Source of the DNA: Ferrimonas balearica DSM 9799
GTDB taxonomy: Bacteria; Pseudomonadota; Gammaproteobacteria; Enterobacterales; Shewanellaceae
Direction of reading: 5' to 3'
Assembly: GCF_000148645.1 (NCBI RefSeq)
Contig: NC_014541.1
Location: 3,185,139 to 3,249,138, forward strand
DNA: 64,000 nt
Shown: positions 1 to 9,520 of the stretch, piece after piece
Layout of the letters: the number at the start of each line of letters is the position of its first letter
Numbering within the stretch: the first letter of the stretch is position 1
Program-made: the position numbers and the translations under genes
Notes under the pieces: generated by a model
The model's input: only the letters and a program-made list of their open reading frames with translations
Database searches by the model: none
What the model was told of the DNA's origin: nothing

Positions 1-700
1 AGGTGATGCCATCCATCGCCAGACCCACCAGCTTGGGGTAGTTCCACTTGGTGTCACCCGCTTCGCGCGGGTCACGGTCAAACTGGAGGGTGATCTGCTT
101 GAAACCGGGCCAGGCAAACAGCCCTTTCATATAGCGGCTGCGCTCCGGCAGGGCGTTGAGCTGGTCCACCACCTGGCGACTGAGCAGGCGAAAGTCCCCC
201 ACATTCTCCGGGATCGGCATCTCCGACAGCCAGTTAAGGATACGGTAGTAGGCGGCCGCAGAGGTGCGTTTAAACCAGCTTTCACCGAGACGGCGGCGAC
301 GCTGCATATTGACCACGTCGTACCCCTCGCGCCACTTGGCCAGCATGTCGGGGATCAGCTCCGGCGGGTCCTGCAGGTCCGCATCCAGCAGGATCACCGC
401 CTGACCACGGGCATAAGCCAGACCCGCACTCATCGCTGCCTCTTTGCCGAAGTTGCGGCTCAGGGAGAGGCAGAGGTGCTCACTGCTGCTGCGCGGCAGG
501 TGCTGGGCCATCTGGTGGCTGCCATCCTTGCTGCCGTCATCGACGAACACAATCTCGCAGCGCTCCGGCATTGCATCCAGTACCTGGGTCAGGCGCTGGT
601 GCAGGGCTGGCAGCACTTCGGTTTCGTTGTAGAGGGGAACTATCACGCTGAGGGTGATGGGGGCGATTTCGCCTTTCGGTAACGCTTTAAGTTTCAGCAT
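1..700 (-). CDS. Family 2 glycosyltransferase, 3' end outside window (partial)
   Basis: The minus-strand frame opens with MLKLKALPKG at 700 and stays open to the window edge, so the C-terminus is missing. It shows the GT2 fold: SVIVPLYNE at the start, VDDGSKDGS near residue 50, and the LDADLQDPPE motif near residue 105 that carries the metal- and nucleotide-sugar-binding aspartates. The pattern is that of the DPM1/GtrB/ArnC branch, which transfers a sugar to a polyprenyl phosphate at the inner membrane face; such proteins usually carry two C-terminal membrane helices, which would lie beyond the edge. The purine-rich stretch GAGAGAG just before the ATG is the likely ribosome-binding site. It is divergent from the response regulator gene. 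The lipid and sugar substrates cannot be told from sequence. Confidence 0.85.
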   Translation of the reverse strand, partial: MLKLKALPKGEIAPITLSVIVPLYNETEVLPALHQRLTQVLDAMPERCEIVFVDDGSKDGSHQMAQHLPRSSSEHLCLSLSRNFGKEAAMSAGLAYARGQAVILLDADLQDPPELIPDMLAKWREGYDVVNMQRRRRLGESWFKRTSAAAYYRILNWLSEMPIPENVGDFRLLSRQVVDQLNALPERSRYMKGLFAWPGFKQITLQFDRDPREAGDTKWNYPKLVGLAMDGIT

Positions 701-834
701 CGCTCTCTCACAATAACGGCAAGCAGGCCCGGTTTGGCCTTATGGCGTGCATTGTCCGGCCCCATCCGTGAAAAAAACGTTGTCGACATTTTTTCCACGC
801 CGGAGGCGCCACCTTTGACAGAGCAAACTGCAGT

Positions 835-1527
835 ATGACGACAGCGATTTTGAAGCGAATTCTTCTGGTGGAAGATAACCGGGACGTGGCCGGCATTATC
901 TTTGATTTCTTCGAGGCACAGGGGGTGGTGCTGGATTACGCCGACAACGGCGAGCTGGGATTGACCCTGGCCCGCGAACAGGACTTTGACGCCATTATCC
1001 TCGACCTGATGTTGCCGAGGATGGATGGTCGTACCCTGTGCAAAAAACTGCGTGAGGAGGGCAAGCGCACGCCGATTCTGATGCTGACCGCCCTGGGCAG
1101 CCGGGAAGACACCCTGACCGGTTTTGACTGCGGCGCCGATGACTACCTGGCCAAGCCCTTTGACCTCGACATCCTGCAGGCCCGTCTGACTGCGCTGGTA
1201 CGTCGTTACCGTGGACAAGTGACCCCGCTGGAGCGTCACTTCGGCGAGCTGGTGCTCAACCCCAATACCCGCTCTGCCACCCGCCAGGGGCGGCCGCTGG
1301 CGCTCAACCCCACCACCTACACCATTCTGGAGCTGCTGTGCCGCACCGCCCCGGAGATCGTCACCCGGGAGACCCTCTGTGACGCCCTGTGGCCCGATGG
1401 TGAACCCAATAACGAGGTGCTGCGCAGCCACATCTACCAACTGCGCAACCAGCTTGACCGTCCCTTCGCGGTGCCGATGCTGGTGACCGTGCCGAAAGTG
1501 GGCTTTCGCCTGGAGATCCCGGCATGA
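835..1527 (+). CDS. OmpR/PhoB-family DNA-binding response regulator
   Basis: A 230-residue two-domain regulator. The receiver domain (about 8-120) has the acidic pair E13-D14, the phosphoacceptor D57 in LDLMLPRMDG, T85 and the conserved lysine K107 in DDYLAKPF. The rest is a winged-helix domain ending in the usual VPKVGFRLE hairpin. It should bind promoter DNA when phosphorylated by the kinase encoded next. Its stop overlaps the kinase ATG in an ATGA junction (1524-1527), so the two are translationally coupled. No clear Shine-Dalgarno precedes the ATG; a TTG at 850 is a less likely alternative. The signal and regulon are unknown. The divergent glycosyltransferase is an obvious candidate target, but that is only positional inference. 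Confidence 0.95.
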   Translation: MTTAILKRILLVEDNRDVAGIIFDFFEAQGVVLDYADNGELGLTLAREQDFDAIILDLMLPRMDGRTLCKKLREEGKRTPILMLTALGSREDTLTGFDCGADDYLAKPFDLDILQARLTALVRRYRGQVTPLERHFGELVLNPNTRSATRQGRPLALNPTTYTILELLCRTAPEIVTRETLCDALWPDGEPNNEVLRSHIYQLRNQLDRPFAVPMLVTVPKVGFRLEIPA

Positions 1528-2789
1528 AACGCAGCTCTGCCTCCACCCTGACCCGCAAGCTGGCGCTGGTGTTTACCGGGCTGGCCGTGCTGGTGGGTCT
1601 GGTGCTCTACCTGCTGATCCGCGAGGCGATCATGCTGGCCGAGGACAACGTCAGCCTGCGCCATCTGGAAGCCAACCGGGGCTACGCCGAAGCGCTCTAC
1701 CTGACCGGGGCTGAGGGGCCACAGCAGCTGGATGAGGTGACCTTCGCCTACAACGACCCGGACAGCCTGCCGACGTTTATCCCCGATGAGTACCGCTACG
1801 CCGTCAAGCTGCAGTCGGAGATCCAGACCGACTATGGGGAGTTCTTTATCCTGGTGGACCAGTATTATGAGGGCCGAGAGCGTAAGCCCATCTACCTGCT
1901 GGCCCACGCCGAGCCGCTGGAGCTGACCGAGCACGAAGGGGGACTGATCAGCCTGGTGATCATCGTCATCACCACCCTGCTGTTGGCCATCTTTGGCGCG
2001 GTGCTGATCCGCCTGTCGGCGCGCCTGATCCAGCCGGTGAATGACCTCAGCCGCCAGCTGGCCGACCACCAGGGCAATCCGGAGCACCCCTTTACCATCA
2101 ACCCCGGAGCTGCCCGGGAGTTTCAGGAGCTGACCGACGAACTGAACCACTACCGCCGGGAAGCCAATCGGCTGCTGAAGCGGGAGCAGGCGTTCGCCCG
2201 CTACACCAGCCATGAGCTGCGTACCCCGCTGACCATCATCCGGGGGGCCACCCGCCTGCTGGAGAGCGACGCCCAACCGGAGTTTCGCCAGCGCCAGCAG
2301 CAACGCATCACCAGCGCCGCGGCGCGGATGGAGGAGACGGTGGAAGCCCTGCTCAGCCTGGTGCGCTATGAGCGTGATCAGGAGGGGGTCAGCCGCCCCC
2401 TGACCGCCGCCGAACTGGACACCATCCTCGAGCAGAACCGATCGGCGGCACTGGGCAAGGCGATTGAGTTTCAGCTAGAGGTTCAGGGCGAACCCACCAT
2501 TGAGGCCAGTGAAGCGGTGATCGCCATGGTGGTGGGCAATCTTGTGCGTAACGCCATCGGTGCCACTTCAGAGGGCACCATCGTGCTGACGCTGGACCGC
2601 CACACCCTGACCGTAGCCGACCAGGGCGTGGGGCTGGGGGATGCGCCCAATTCGGGCGATGGCCACGGCCTGGGCCTGCTTATCGTGACCGATCTGTGCC
2701 GCCGCTATGGCTGGACATTTGAGCTGGAGAACCGTCCTCAGGGGGGCTGTCTGGCGACGATCCATTTTGCCCCGCCAGCACACTGCTGA
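1524..2789 (+). CDS. Membrane sensor histidine kinase
   Basis: A 421-residue kinase, partner of the preceding regulator. Membrane helices lie at about 13-32 and 141-163, with a periplasmic sensor of roughly 105 residues between them and a HAMP-like linker after. The dimerisation/phosphotransfer motif is YTSHELRTPL with H230 as the phospho-acceptor. The ATPase domain shows the N box (VGNLVRNAI), the G1 box (VADQGVGLG) and the G2 region (GHGLGLLIV). Its last 110 nucleotides are also read on the other strand as the C-terminal tail of yccS. Because the kinase G2 region lies in that stretch, the kinase frame must be real. The ligand is not predictable. Confidence 0.95.
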   Translation: MKRSSASTLTRKLALVFTGLAVLVGLVLYLLIREAIMLAEDNVSLRHLEANRGYAEALYLTGAEGPQQLDEVTFAYNDPDSLPTFIPDEYRYAVKLQSEIQTDYGEFFILVDQYYEGRERKPIYLLAHAEPLELTEHEGGLISLVIIVITTLLLAIFGAVLIRLSARLIQPVNDLSRQLADHQGNPEHPFTINPGAAREFQELTDELNHYRREANRLLKREQAFARYTSHELRTPLTIIRGATRLLESDAQPEFRQRQQQRITSAAARMEETVEALLSLVRYERDQEGVSRPLTAAELDTILEQNRSAALGKAIEFQLEVQGEPTIEASEAVIAMVVGNLVRNAIGATSEGTIVLTLDRHTLTVADQGVGLGDAPNSGDGHGLGLLIVTDLCRRYGWTFELENRPQGGCLATIHFAPPAHC

Positions 2790-4794
2790 GGCGCTGATAG
2801 CGCTCCAGCAGTAACGCCATCTGGTAGAGCACAAAGCCGGCCCGGTTGGGCTGCTGTTGCATCAGCAGCCCCGACAACCAACTGGATGCTTCATCCAGTT
2901 GCGGCGGCCAATGGTAGGGCTGTCCCTCCAGCGTCGCCGCCAACACCTTATACGCCTCATCAAAGCTGCGACGCAGCCGCTCGGCCACCTCCGGCTCCAG
3001 CACCACACCACGGCGGGCGAAAGGCACCACCGCGTTGATCTGGCTCATCGCGCCCTTGTACTGGGTTAACAGCGCCAGGCTGGTGGCTTCATCCCGGTAG
3101 CCCGGCTCCTGCTTCATCTGCTGGAAACTGGCGGTCAGGCTGATGCCCTGCTCGTAAGCGAGGCGACGGCTTCGGGCCAGCAGCACCGGCTCCACCTGTT
3201 TGCCCTCAAACGCCATCAACACCCGTTGCAGGTAGCGGTGCAGGTGGGCCAGGGCCTGCTTACGCAACGCGTTCTGTCGCCCGCCCTGCCATTGCGGCCA
3301 CAGCCAGCGAAACGCCACAAACACCAGCACACAGCCAATCAGGGTATCCAACATCCGCGGCAGCAGGATGGCATCCCCGCCCACGCCAAAATACTCAAAC
3401 ATCAGCACCAGCAAGGTGGTGGCGCTGGTGATGGTCCAGCCGTGGTGGATCGGTCGGAGCGCCAGCGTCACCGGCACCAGCAACAGGGCCAGAACCAGCG
3501 CCGCTTCGGCTCTGAAACCCAGCCACACCAGCAGGGCCCCGACAACCAGGCCGGCAAAGGTGCCCGCCGCCCGCTGCCCCACCCGGTGACGGGTGGCGAC
3601 GTAACTGCTTTGGGTCACCATCACAATGGTGGTGAGGATCCAGTAACTGTTGTTGAGTCCGATATGCTGACTGATGGCCGAACCGGCCGCCAGCAACACC
3701 GCCAGCCGAACGGCACCACGGGCCACCGGCGAGGACCAGCGGCACACGCTGCGCAGCCGGGCCCGCCAGTCCGGCGCGGCCAGGGGCAGAAAATCGCGCT
3801 GGTACAGCGGCGCCACCCGCTCTGCCAGGCGGGAGATGCGGCGGACATTGCCAATCATGTAGTAGGCCACCATGCCACGGGGACCGCCCGCTTCCGCTAA
3901 CGGTTGCAGCGCGGCAATCAGCGGCTCGGCGAAGGCCTGGTGGCGGTCATCACTGGTCAGTGGCCGGTGTTGGGACAGGTCCCGCGCCAGTCGCCGCAGC
4001 CGCACCGATACGGCGCGGGTCCAGTCGCGGTACAGCGGGTAGATGTCCGGGCGGGTAAACAGCGCCTTGGCCTGCTCCGGATGAGGCGTTGCCTGAAGCC
4101 GCTCCTGCAGGTCAACGGCCGCAATAAAGGCGTTACGCAGGGGCGCGATGTCGCCCTGACGGCCAAACGCCAGCAACTGTTGCCGACACAGGCCAATCTG
4201 CTCCCCCAGGGCGGCATCAAACTCCACCGGCAGGCCCTGGGCCCGCAGCTGACCGGGCCGGTCGAGCAGGATCTGGGCCAGGGTCCGGTAGGTGGCAGCC
4301 AGGCTCTGGCGCAGCGGATAGTGACGCCACAACCGGTACCACAGGGCGCTAAAAACCATCAGCCACAGCACGCAGGCGCCGAAGCTCAGGGCCAGCAGCC
4401 AGGGCGGCCCCTGAGGCGCGGTGGCCAGCCCGGCCACCGCCATCACCAGCATCCCCATCCCCAGACGTCCGGCCAACTCTCCCCAGGCCGCCAGCCCGCC
4501 CAGCACCAGGCCAAGCAGGGCAAACCAGGCGGGCAGCAACGCGGGCATATGGTGAGTCAGGGTGGCGGTCAGGCCACTGGTCAGAACAAAGCCGACGATG
4601 CCCACGCCGATGCGTGGCCACCAGCGTGGCGTAGGTTGATCGAGGGCGGAGACCAGCACCGCCGGCAGCGCCAGCATCGACAGTGCGACCGGGGCCAGCA
4701 GGCCGAGAGGGTAGGCCAGCCCCAGCGCTGCCATCAGCGCCAGGGTCAGCCGCAAAGACTGATTGAGGGCGGGATTAAACCAGAGTTGCCGCAC
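2680..4794 (-). CDS. yccS: YccS/YhfK-type FUSC family inner membrane protein
   Basis: A 704-residue integral membrane protein close to the length of E. coli YccS (about 717). An N-terminal block of hydrophobic helices (about 15-160) is followed by a cytoplasmic helical region, a second helix block (about 365-500, containing LNNSYWILTTIVMVTQ and RVGQRAAGT, typical of FUSC-family proteins) and a soluble C-terminal domain. FUSC proteins are thought to be efflux-type transporters related to aromatic acid exporters; the substrate is unknown. It starts 6 nt after the ubiF stop, so the two form an operon. The last ~36 residues, rich in Ser, Pro, Gly and Asp, are encoded antisense to the kinase gene and look like a low-complexity extension. 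Confidence 0.88.
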   Translation of the reverse strand: MRQLWFNPALNQSLRLTLALMAALGLAYPLGLLAPVALSMLALPAVLVSALDQPTPRWWPRIGVGIVGFVLTSGLTATLTHHMPALLPAWFALLGLVLGGLAAWGELAGRLGMGMLVMAVAGLATAPQGPPWLLALSFGACVLWLMVFSALWYRLWRHYPLRQSLAATYRTLAQILLDRPGQLRAQGLPVEFDAALGEQIGLCRQQLLAFGRQGDIAPLRNAFIAAVDLQERLQATPHPEQAKALFTRPDIYPLYRDWTRAVSVRLRRLARDLSQHRPLTSDDRHQAFAEPLIAALQPLAEAGGPRGMVAYYMIGNVRRISRLAERVAPLYQRDFLPLAAPDWRARLRSVCRWSSPVARGAVRLAVLLAAGSAISQHIGLNNSYWILTTIVMVTQSSYVATRHRVGQRAAGTFAGLVVGALLVWLGFRAEAALVLALLLVPVTLALRPIHHGWTITSATTLLVLMFEYFGVGGDAILLPRMLDTLIGCVLVFVAFRWLWPQWQGGRQNALRKQALAHLHRYLQRVLMAFEGKQVEPVLLARSRRLAYEQGISLTASFQQMKQEPGYRDEATSLALLTQYKGAMSQINAVVPFARRGVVLEPEVAERLRRSFDEAYKVLAATLEGQPYHWPPQLDEASSWLSGLLMQQQPNRAGFVLYQMALLLERYQRLSSVLAGQNGSSPDSPPEDGSPAQMSSHSGGTDRSR

Positions 4795-4800
4795 CCGGAC

Positions 4801-5967
4801 TTACAGCCCCATGGCGTAGCGCATCACCTGGGTTTTCACCGGGCCGGCATTTTGTGCCGCCATCAGGCCCAGGTTGCGCGCCAGCTTGAACGGCAGCCGG
4901 TCGTTGGAGAACAGGGTGTAGAACAGGTCCATGGTGGATTGCATCAGCAGGTTGTCACGGCGACGACGGCACTGGTAACGATTCAGCACCTTGGCTTCGT
5001 CCCAGGCTTCGCCGCAATCCAGTGCCTGACCCAACACACCGGCCAGCTCTGCCACATCTTTGAAGCCGAGGTTGACCCCCTGCCCCGCCAACGGGTTGAT
5101 GGTGTGGGCGGCATCCCCCAGCAGCACCAGGCGGTCGGCAAAGTAGTGCTGAGCGTGCTGGCGGGTCAGCGGGAAGCTGCCACGGCCATTGATCTCGAAT
5201 TCGCCCAGGCGCTCGGGGAAGGCGTGCTGAATGGCGGCCTTCAACTCGGCATCGTCCATCCGCATCAGCGCCGCCACTTTCTCCGGGCTGTCGTACCACA
5301 CCAAAGAGCCGTGCGGGCCCGGCAGCGGCAGGAAAGCGCGGGGGCCACTGGGGGTGAACGCCTGCCAGGTGATCGCCTGCTGAGGCATCGCCGTGGTGAT
5401 GTTCACCGCCAGGCAGTGGTGGCGGTACTGCCAGCCGGTCAGGCCGATGCGGGCGACTTCACGCACCCGGGAGCGGGCGCCATCGCAGCCCAGCAGCAGG
5501 CGGCCCTTGAGGGTGCGCTCACCCACCGTCAGATAGGCACCTTCTTCATCCTGCCACAGCGCGCTGGGGGCCTCACCGGTCAACAGGGTGATGTTGGCGT
5601 GATTGGCCATCGCCTGCCACAGCCCCAGCTGCACAATGCGGTTCTCGACAATGTGGCCAAGGTGGCTGTGGTTGAGCTCGGCGGCATCGAAACAGACCTC
5701 GCTGCGCTCCCACTCCCAGGTGGCCAGCTGTTGGTAGGGGGCCAGTCGCATCGCTTCGATCGGCGCCCAGGCGCCCAGCTCATCCAGCAACCGTTCGGAG
5801 GCGGCGCTGATGGCGCTGACCCGCAGGTCCAGCGGCTGCTCGGGGGCGTAGGGCTGCGGCGTGTGAGCCTCTACGATGGCAACGGAAAAACCACGGCGGG
5901 CCAGGGCACAAGCGCTGGCGGCACCCACCATGCCGGCGCCCAGAATGAGGATGTCGTACTGCTCCAT
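4801..5967 (-). CDS. ubiF: FAD-dependent ubiquinone biosynthesis hydroxylase (UbiF type)
   Basis: A 388-residue flavoprotein monooxygenase of the UbiH/COQ6 family. The N-terminus has the dinucleotide-binding motif GAGMVG, the middle has DGARSRVRE, and near residue 285 the second FAD motif GDAAHTINPLAGQGVNLG. Among UbiF, UbiH and UbiI, several stretches fit UbiF best: VSAISAASERLL, TWEWERSEVCFDAAEL, FTPSGPRAFLPL and the C-terminal ARNLGLMAAQ ending in YAMGL. UbiF hydroxylates C-6 of the benzoquinol ring (demethoxyubiquinol hydroxylase), a late step in ubiquinone synthesis at the inner membrane. Followed after 6 nt by yccS. The family is certain; the exact ring position rests on remembered similarity to E. 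coli UbiF. Confidence 0.88.
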   Translation of the reverse strand: MEQYDILILGAGMVGAASACALARRGFSVAIVEAHTPQPYAPEQPLDLRVSAISAASERLLDELGAWAPIEAMRLAPYQQLATWEWERSEVCFDAAELNHSHLGHIVENRIVQLGLWQAMANHANITLLTGEAPSALWQDEEGAYLTVGERTLKGRLLLGCDGARSRVREVARIGLTGWQYRHHCLAVNITTAMPQQAITWQAFTPSGPRAFLPLPGPHGSLVWYDSPEKVAALMRMDDAELKAAIQHAFPERLGEFEINGRGSFPLTRQHAQHYFADRLVLLGDAAHTINPLAGQGVNLGFKDVAELAGVLGQALDCGEAWDEAKVLNRYQCRRRRDNLLMQSTMDLFYTLFSNDRLPFKLARNLGLMAAQNAGPVKTQVMRYAMGL

Positions 5968-6150
5968 GTCGATGCGATTTCAGGCCGGAAATAAGTTGGC
6001 CCCATTCTATGTCAAAAGGCCGGCTTACGTAATAAAAGGTCAACAGGATGAGCTTTACTCACATCCGCTTACATCTGATCCGGAGCCGCCTCAAACCCCC
6101 TCCTATGCTCAACCTGTCCAAGTGAGGGAATGGTTGAAGGAGAACCGGTC

Positions 6151-6468
6151 ATGAGAACGCTGCCACTGATTCTGAGTCTGAGTCTGAGTTTGGGTTTTGC
6201 CGCGCCACTGGCGGCCCAGTCGGTTGATGCCCGGTATACCGTGCATGGTAACCAGCAAAGCAACCCCATCGTGGACGAAATTAACCTGGCCCGGGCCAAC
6301 ATCCAGTATGAACTGGTGCTGGACATCCAACGCCAGGTTCAGGACACCCTGGCCCAGTGGGGCCGCGACTATGAGCTGGCTCAAGAGGCTCAAGAGGCTG
6401 AAGAGGAAGAGGTTCAGTCCGGCGAGCCGGCCCTGCCCGCCTTTGCCGTGCGTCACTGCCAGCCCTGA
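6151..6468 (+). CDS. Small secreted protein of unknown function
   Basis: About 105 residues. I start it at the ATG at 6151, not at the earlier in-frame ATG at 6130, because AAGGAG at 6137-6142 sits 8 nt upstream and because the protein then begins with a clean signal peptide (MRTLPLILSLSLSLG, cleavage probably after AAQ). The hydrophobic core is built from a short CTGAGT repeat in the DNA (Leu-Ser repeats). The mature part is acidic, with an EAQEAEEEE stretch, and holds a single cysteine four residues from the end. No known domain was recognised. It lies between ubiF (divergent) and miaB on the same strand as miaB. Likely periplasmic; function unknown. Confidence 0.7.
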   Translation: MRTLPLILSLSLSLGFAAPLAAQSVDARYTVHGNQQSNPIVDEINLARANIQYELVLDIQRQVQDTLAQWGRDYELAQEAQEAEEEEVQSGEPALPAFAVRHCQP

Positions 6469-6545
6469 AACCCGCGCAACATCTGGCCAGCGTCCGCTTT
6501 CGGGTATAAAATACTCGGCTATTTTTTCCAGAGCGACGCTGATTG

Positions 6546-7976
6546 ATGAGCAAGAAACTGCACATTAAGACCTGGGGCTGCCAGATGAACGAGTACGATT
6601 CCGCCAAAATGGCTGATCTGCTCGACGCTTTTGGTGGCTACACCCTCACCGAAGAAGCCGAAGAGGCTGATGTTCTGCTGCTGAACACCTGCTCCATCCG
6701 CGAAAAAGCGCAGGAGAAGGTGTTTCACCAGTTGGGTCGCTGGCGCCCGCTGAAAGAGCAAAATCCGGCGCTGGTGATTGGTGTGGGTGGCTGCGTGGCC
6801 TCTCAGGAAGGCGACGCCATCCGTGAACGTGCCCCCTACGTGGACATCGTGTTCGGCCCGCAAACCCTGCACCGTCTGCCAGAGATGATCGGCAAGATCC
6901 AGGCCGGTGAAAAGGGTGTGGTGGACGTGTCCTTCCCCGAGATTGAAAAGTTCGACCGCCTGCCGGAGCCCCGTGCTGAGGGCGCCACCGCGTTCGTTTC
7001 CATTATGGAAGGCTGCAACAAGTACTGCTCTTTCTGCGTGGTGCCCTACACCCGTGGTGAAGAGGTCAGCCGTCCGCTGGACGACGTATTGTACGAGATT
7101 GCCCAGCTGGCCGAGCAGGGGGTTCGCGAAATCAACCTGCTGGGTCAGAACGTGAACGCCTACCGCGGTGAAACCCACGACGGCGAGATCTGCCGTTTCT
7201 CCGACCTGCTGCGTTACGTGGCCGCCATCGACGGCATCGACCGTCTGCGCTACACCACCAGCCACCCGGTGGAGTTCACTCAGGACATCATCGACGCCTA
7301 CGCCGATGTGCCTGAGCTGGTGGACTTCCTGCACCTGCCGGTGCAGAGCGGTTCGGATCGCATCCTCACTATGATGAAGCGCAACCACACCGCGCTGGAG
7401 TTCAAGTCGATCATCCGCCGTCTGCGCAAGGTGCGTCCGAACATCCACATCAGCTCCGACTTTATCGTGGGTTTCCCCAACGAAACCGATGAAGATTTCG
7501 AAGACACCATGAAGCTGATCGCCGACATCGAGTTCGATCAGAGCTTCTCCTTCATCTACAGCCCGCGTCCGGGTACTCCGGCAGCGGACATGGTGGATGA
7601 CGTCTCTGAAGAGACCAAGAAGCAGCGTCTCTACATCCTGCAGGACCGCATCAACCAGCAGGCGATGCAGTTCAGCCGCCGTATGCTGGGTACCGTGCAA
7701 CGTATCCTGGTGGAAGGGGTGTCCAAGAAGAACGCCATGGAGCTGCGGGGTCGCACAGAGAACAACCGTGTGGTTAACTTCGATGGTGACGTGGAGCTGA
7801 TCGGTGGCTTCGTGGATGTCGAGATCACCGAAGTGCTGCCGCACTCCCTGCGTGGTACCCTGATCCGTACCGAGCAGGAGATGGATCTGCGTCGCGAACT
7901 GCGACCGGCGGACATCCTGAAGAACCGCCCCAACGGCCAACCAGACGAACTGGGCGTGGCGACTTACCAGCCCTAA
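6546..7976 (+). CDS. miaB: tRNA-2-methylthio-N6-dimethylallyladenosine synthase MiaB
   Basis: A 476-residue radical-SAM methylthiotransferase that adds the 2-methylthio group to isopentenyl-A37 of tRNAs reading U-starting codons. The N-terminal UPF0004 domain has cluster-ligand cysteines C12 (WGCQMN), C49 (NTCS) and C83 (GGCVA). The radical-SAM triad C157, C161, C164 lies in CNKYCSFC, at the same numbering as E. coli MiaB. A TRAM domain closes the protein. The frame extends three bases upstream to a TTG, but ATG at 6546 gives the family N-terminus [11 protein letters not shown]. An AT-rich TATAAAAT at 6505-6512 may be the -10 element. First gene of the miaB-ybeZ-ybeY-ybeX-lnt cluster. Confidence 0.98.
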   Translation: MSKKLHIKTWGCQMNEYDSAKMADLLDAFGGYTLTEEAEEADVLLLNTCSIREKAQEKVFHQLGRWRPLKEQNPALVIGVGGCVASQEGDAIRERAPYVDIVFGPQTLHRLPEMIGKIQAGEKGVVDVSFPEIEKFDRLPEPRAEGATAFVSIMEGCNKYCSFCVVPYTRGEEVSRPLDDVLYEIAQLAEQGVREINLLGQNVNAYRGETHDGEICRFSDLLRYVAAIDGIDRLRYTTSHPVEFTQDIIDAYADVPELVDFLHLPVQSGSDRILTMMKRNHTALEFKSIIRRLRKVRPNIHISSDFIVGFPNETDEDFEDTMKLIADIEFDQSFSFIYSPRPGTPAADMVDDVSEETKKQRLYILQDRINQQAMQFSRRMLGTVQRILVEGVSKKNAMELRGRTENNRVVNFDGDVELIGGFVDVEITEVLPHSLRGTLIRTEQEMDLRRELRPADILKNRPNGQPDELGVATYQP

Positions 7977-7985
7977 AGGGACACC

Positions 7986-9041
7986 GTGAGTAATAAACTG
8001 CTGACCTTAGAGGTCTTTCTCGAGCCTGCACAGAACCAGCGACTGGCTGCCCTGTGCGGGCCGTTTGACGATAACCTGAAGCAGATCGAGCGTCGCCTCG
8101 GCGTCGAGATCAGTTATCGCAGTAACCACTTTATCGTGGTGGGCCAACCGCAACGTACCCAGGGCACCATTGAGCTGCTCAAGACCCTGTACGTGGAAAC
8201 CGCCCCGGTGAAGAACCAACTGCCGGATCTGGACCCGGAGCGGGTTCACCTCGCTATCCAGGAACTGGTGGCGCTGGAAGCGGATGACGACAGTGCCATG
8301 GGCAAAGAGGTCTTCTTCAAGACCAAGCGTGGCGTGCTGAAGCCGCGCAACCCGAACCAGGCCCAGTACGTTCGCAACATCATCACCCACGACATCTGCT
8401 TCGGCATTGGTCCGGCCGGTACCGGTAAGACCTACCTGGCCGTGGCTGCCGCCGTGGATGCGCTGGAGCGTCAGGAAGTGCGCCGCATCCTGCTGACCCG
8501 CCCGGCGGTGGAAGCGGGCGAAAAGCTCGGCTTCCTGCCCGGCGACCTGTCGCAGAAAGTGGACCCTTACCTGCGCCCGCTGTACGACGCGCTGTTCGAG
8601 ATGCTGGGCTTTGAGCGGGTGGAACGCCTGATTGAGCGCAACGTCATCGAAGTGGCGCCACTGGCCTACATGCGGGGTCGTACCCTCAATGACGCCTTCA
8701 TCATTCTGGATGAAAGCCAGAACACCACCGTTGAGCAGATGAAGATGTTCCTGACCCGTATCGGCTTTAACAGCCGCGCGGTGATCACCGGCGACATCAC
8801 CCAGGTCGACCTGCCCCGGGGCGCCCGCTCTGGCCTGCGCCACGCCATTGAGGTACTGCGCAACGTCGACACCATCAGCTTCAACTTCTTCCAGAGCGGC
8901 GACGTGGTACGTCACCCGGTCGTGGCCCAGGTGGTGGAAGCCTACGAGGCTTACGAGGAAGAGGAACGCGCCAAGAAAGCCGAGCAGGAGCGCCAACGTC
9001 GCGCCGAGCAGGCCGCTCAATCTTCCGGAGAGGCACAGTAA
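7986..9041 (+). CDS. ybeZ: PhoH-like ATPase YbeZ
   Basis: A 351-residue P-loop ATPase of the PhoH family. It starts with GTG, preceded by AAAGGG. The Walker A motif GPAGTGKT is at about 142-149, the Walker B-like FIILDESQN at about 240, and a helicase-like [12 protein letters not shown] follows. The C-terminus is a charged helix (about 320-351). YbeZ physically and genetically partners YbeY in ribosomal RNA processing and ribosome quality control. Its stop TAA overlaps the ybeY ATG by one base (position 9041), consistent with coupled translation of the pair. Confidence 0.97.
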   Translation: MSNKLLTLEVFLEPAQNQRLAALCGPFDDNLKQIERRLGVEISYRSNHFIVVGQPQRTQGTIELLKTLYVETAPVKNQLPDLDPERVHLAIQELVALEADDDSAMGKEVFFKTKRGVLKPRNPNQAQYVRNIITHDICFGIGPAGTGKTYLAVAAAVDALERQEVRRILLTRPAVEAGEKLGFLPGDLSQKVDPYLRPLYDALFEMLGFERVERLIERNVIEVAPLAYMRGRTLNDAFIILDESQNTTVEQMKMFLTRIGFNSRAVITGDITQVDLPRGARSGLRHAIEVLRNVDTISFNFFQSGDVVRHPVVAQVVEAYEAYEEEERAKKAEQERQRRAEQAAQSSGEAQ

Positions 9042-9487
9042 TGGAACTGGACCTGCAACTGGCCGTTGAGGCCGACAACCTGCCGAGCCAGGCCCAGCTG
9101 GAAAGCTGGGCCGCCCTGGCCCTGGCTGACCGTCCGGACGCGGAGCTGACCATCCGCATCACCGACGAAGCGGAAAGTCAGCAACTGAACCGCGACTACC
9201 GCGGCAAGGACAAGCCCACCAACGTGCTCTCCTTCCCCTTTGAAGCCCCCCCGGGCATCGAGTTGCCGCTGCTGGGCGATCTGGTGATCTGCGCGGCCGT
9301 GGTGGCGCGGGAAGCGGTCGAGCAAGAGAAGGCCCCGATGGATCACTGGGCCCACATGGTGATCCACGGCTGTCTGCATCTGATTGGCTACGATCACATC
9401 GACGATGAAGACGCCGAAGAGATGGAGTCACTGGAGCGTCAATTGCTGGCTCAGTTGGGCATTGCCGATCCCTACCAAGAGCGGTAA
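9041..9487 (+). CDS. ybeY: Endoribonuclease YbeY (rRNA maturation factor)
   Basis: A 148-residue UPF0054 metalloprotein. The zinc site is [11 protein letters not shown] with H109, H113 and H119. The upstream [18 protein letters not shown] segment, with the conserved arginine, is intact. YbeY acts as a single-strand endoribonuclease in 16S rRNA 3' maturation and in 70S quality control with RNase R. Length matches the family (about 155). Translationally coupled to ybeZ by a one-base overlap and followed 33 nt later by ybeX. Confidence 0.97.
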   Translation: MELDLQLAVEADNLPSQAQLESWAALALADRPDAELTIRITDEAESQQLNRDYRGKDKPTNVLSFPFEAPPGIELPLLGDLVICAAVVAREAVEQEKAPMDHWAHMVIHGCLHLIGYDHIDDEDAEEMESLERQLLAQLGIADPYQER

Positions 9488-9520
9488 TCTCTCTGTCAGT
9501 TCCCCAACCCACAGGACAAT

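Noticed and set aside
3904-5994. 696-codon plus-strand frame opposite yccS and ubiF
   Set aside because: Gln/Gly/Arg-rich mirror translation of well-supported minus-strand genes; no ribosome-binding site or family.
6519-7940. 473-codon minus-strand frame opposite miaB
   Set aside because: Mirror of a certain gene with all catalytic cysteines; no domain.
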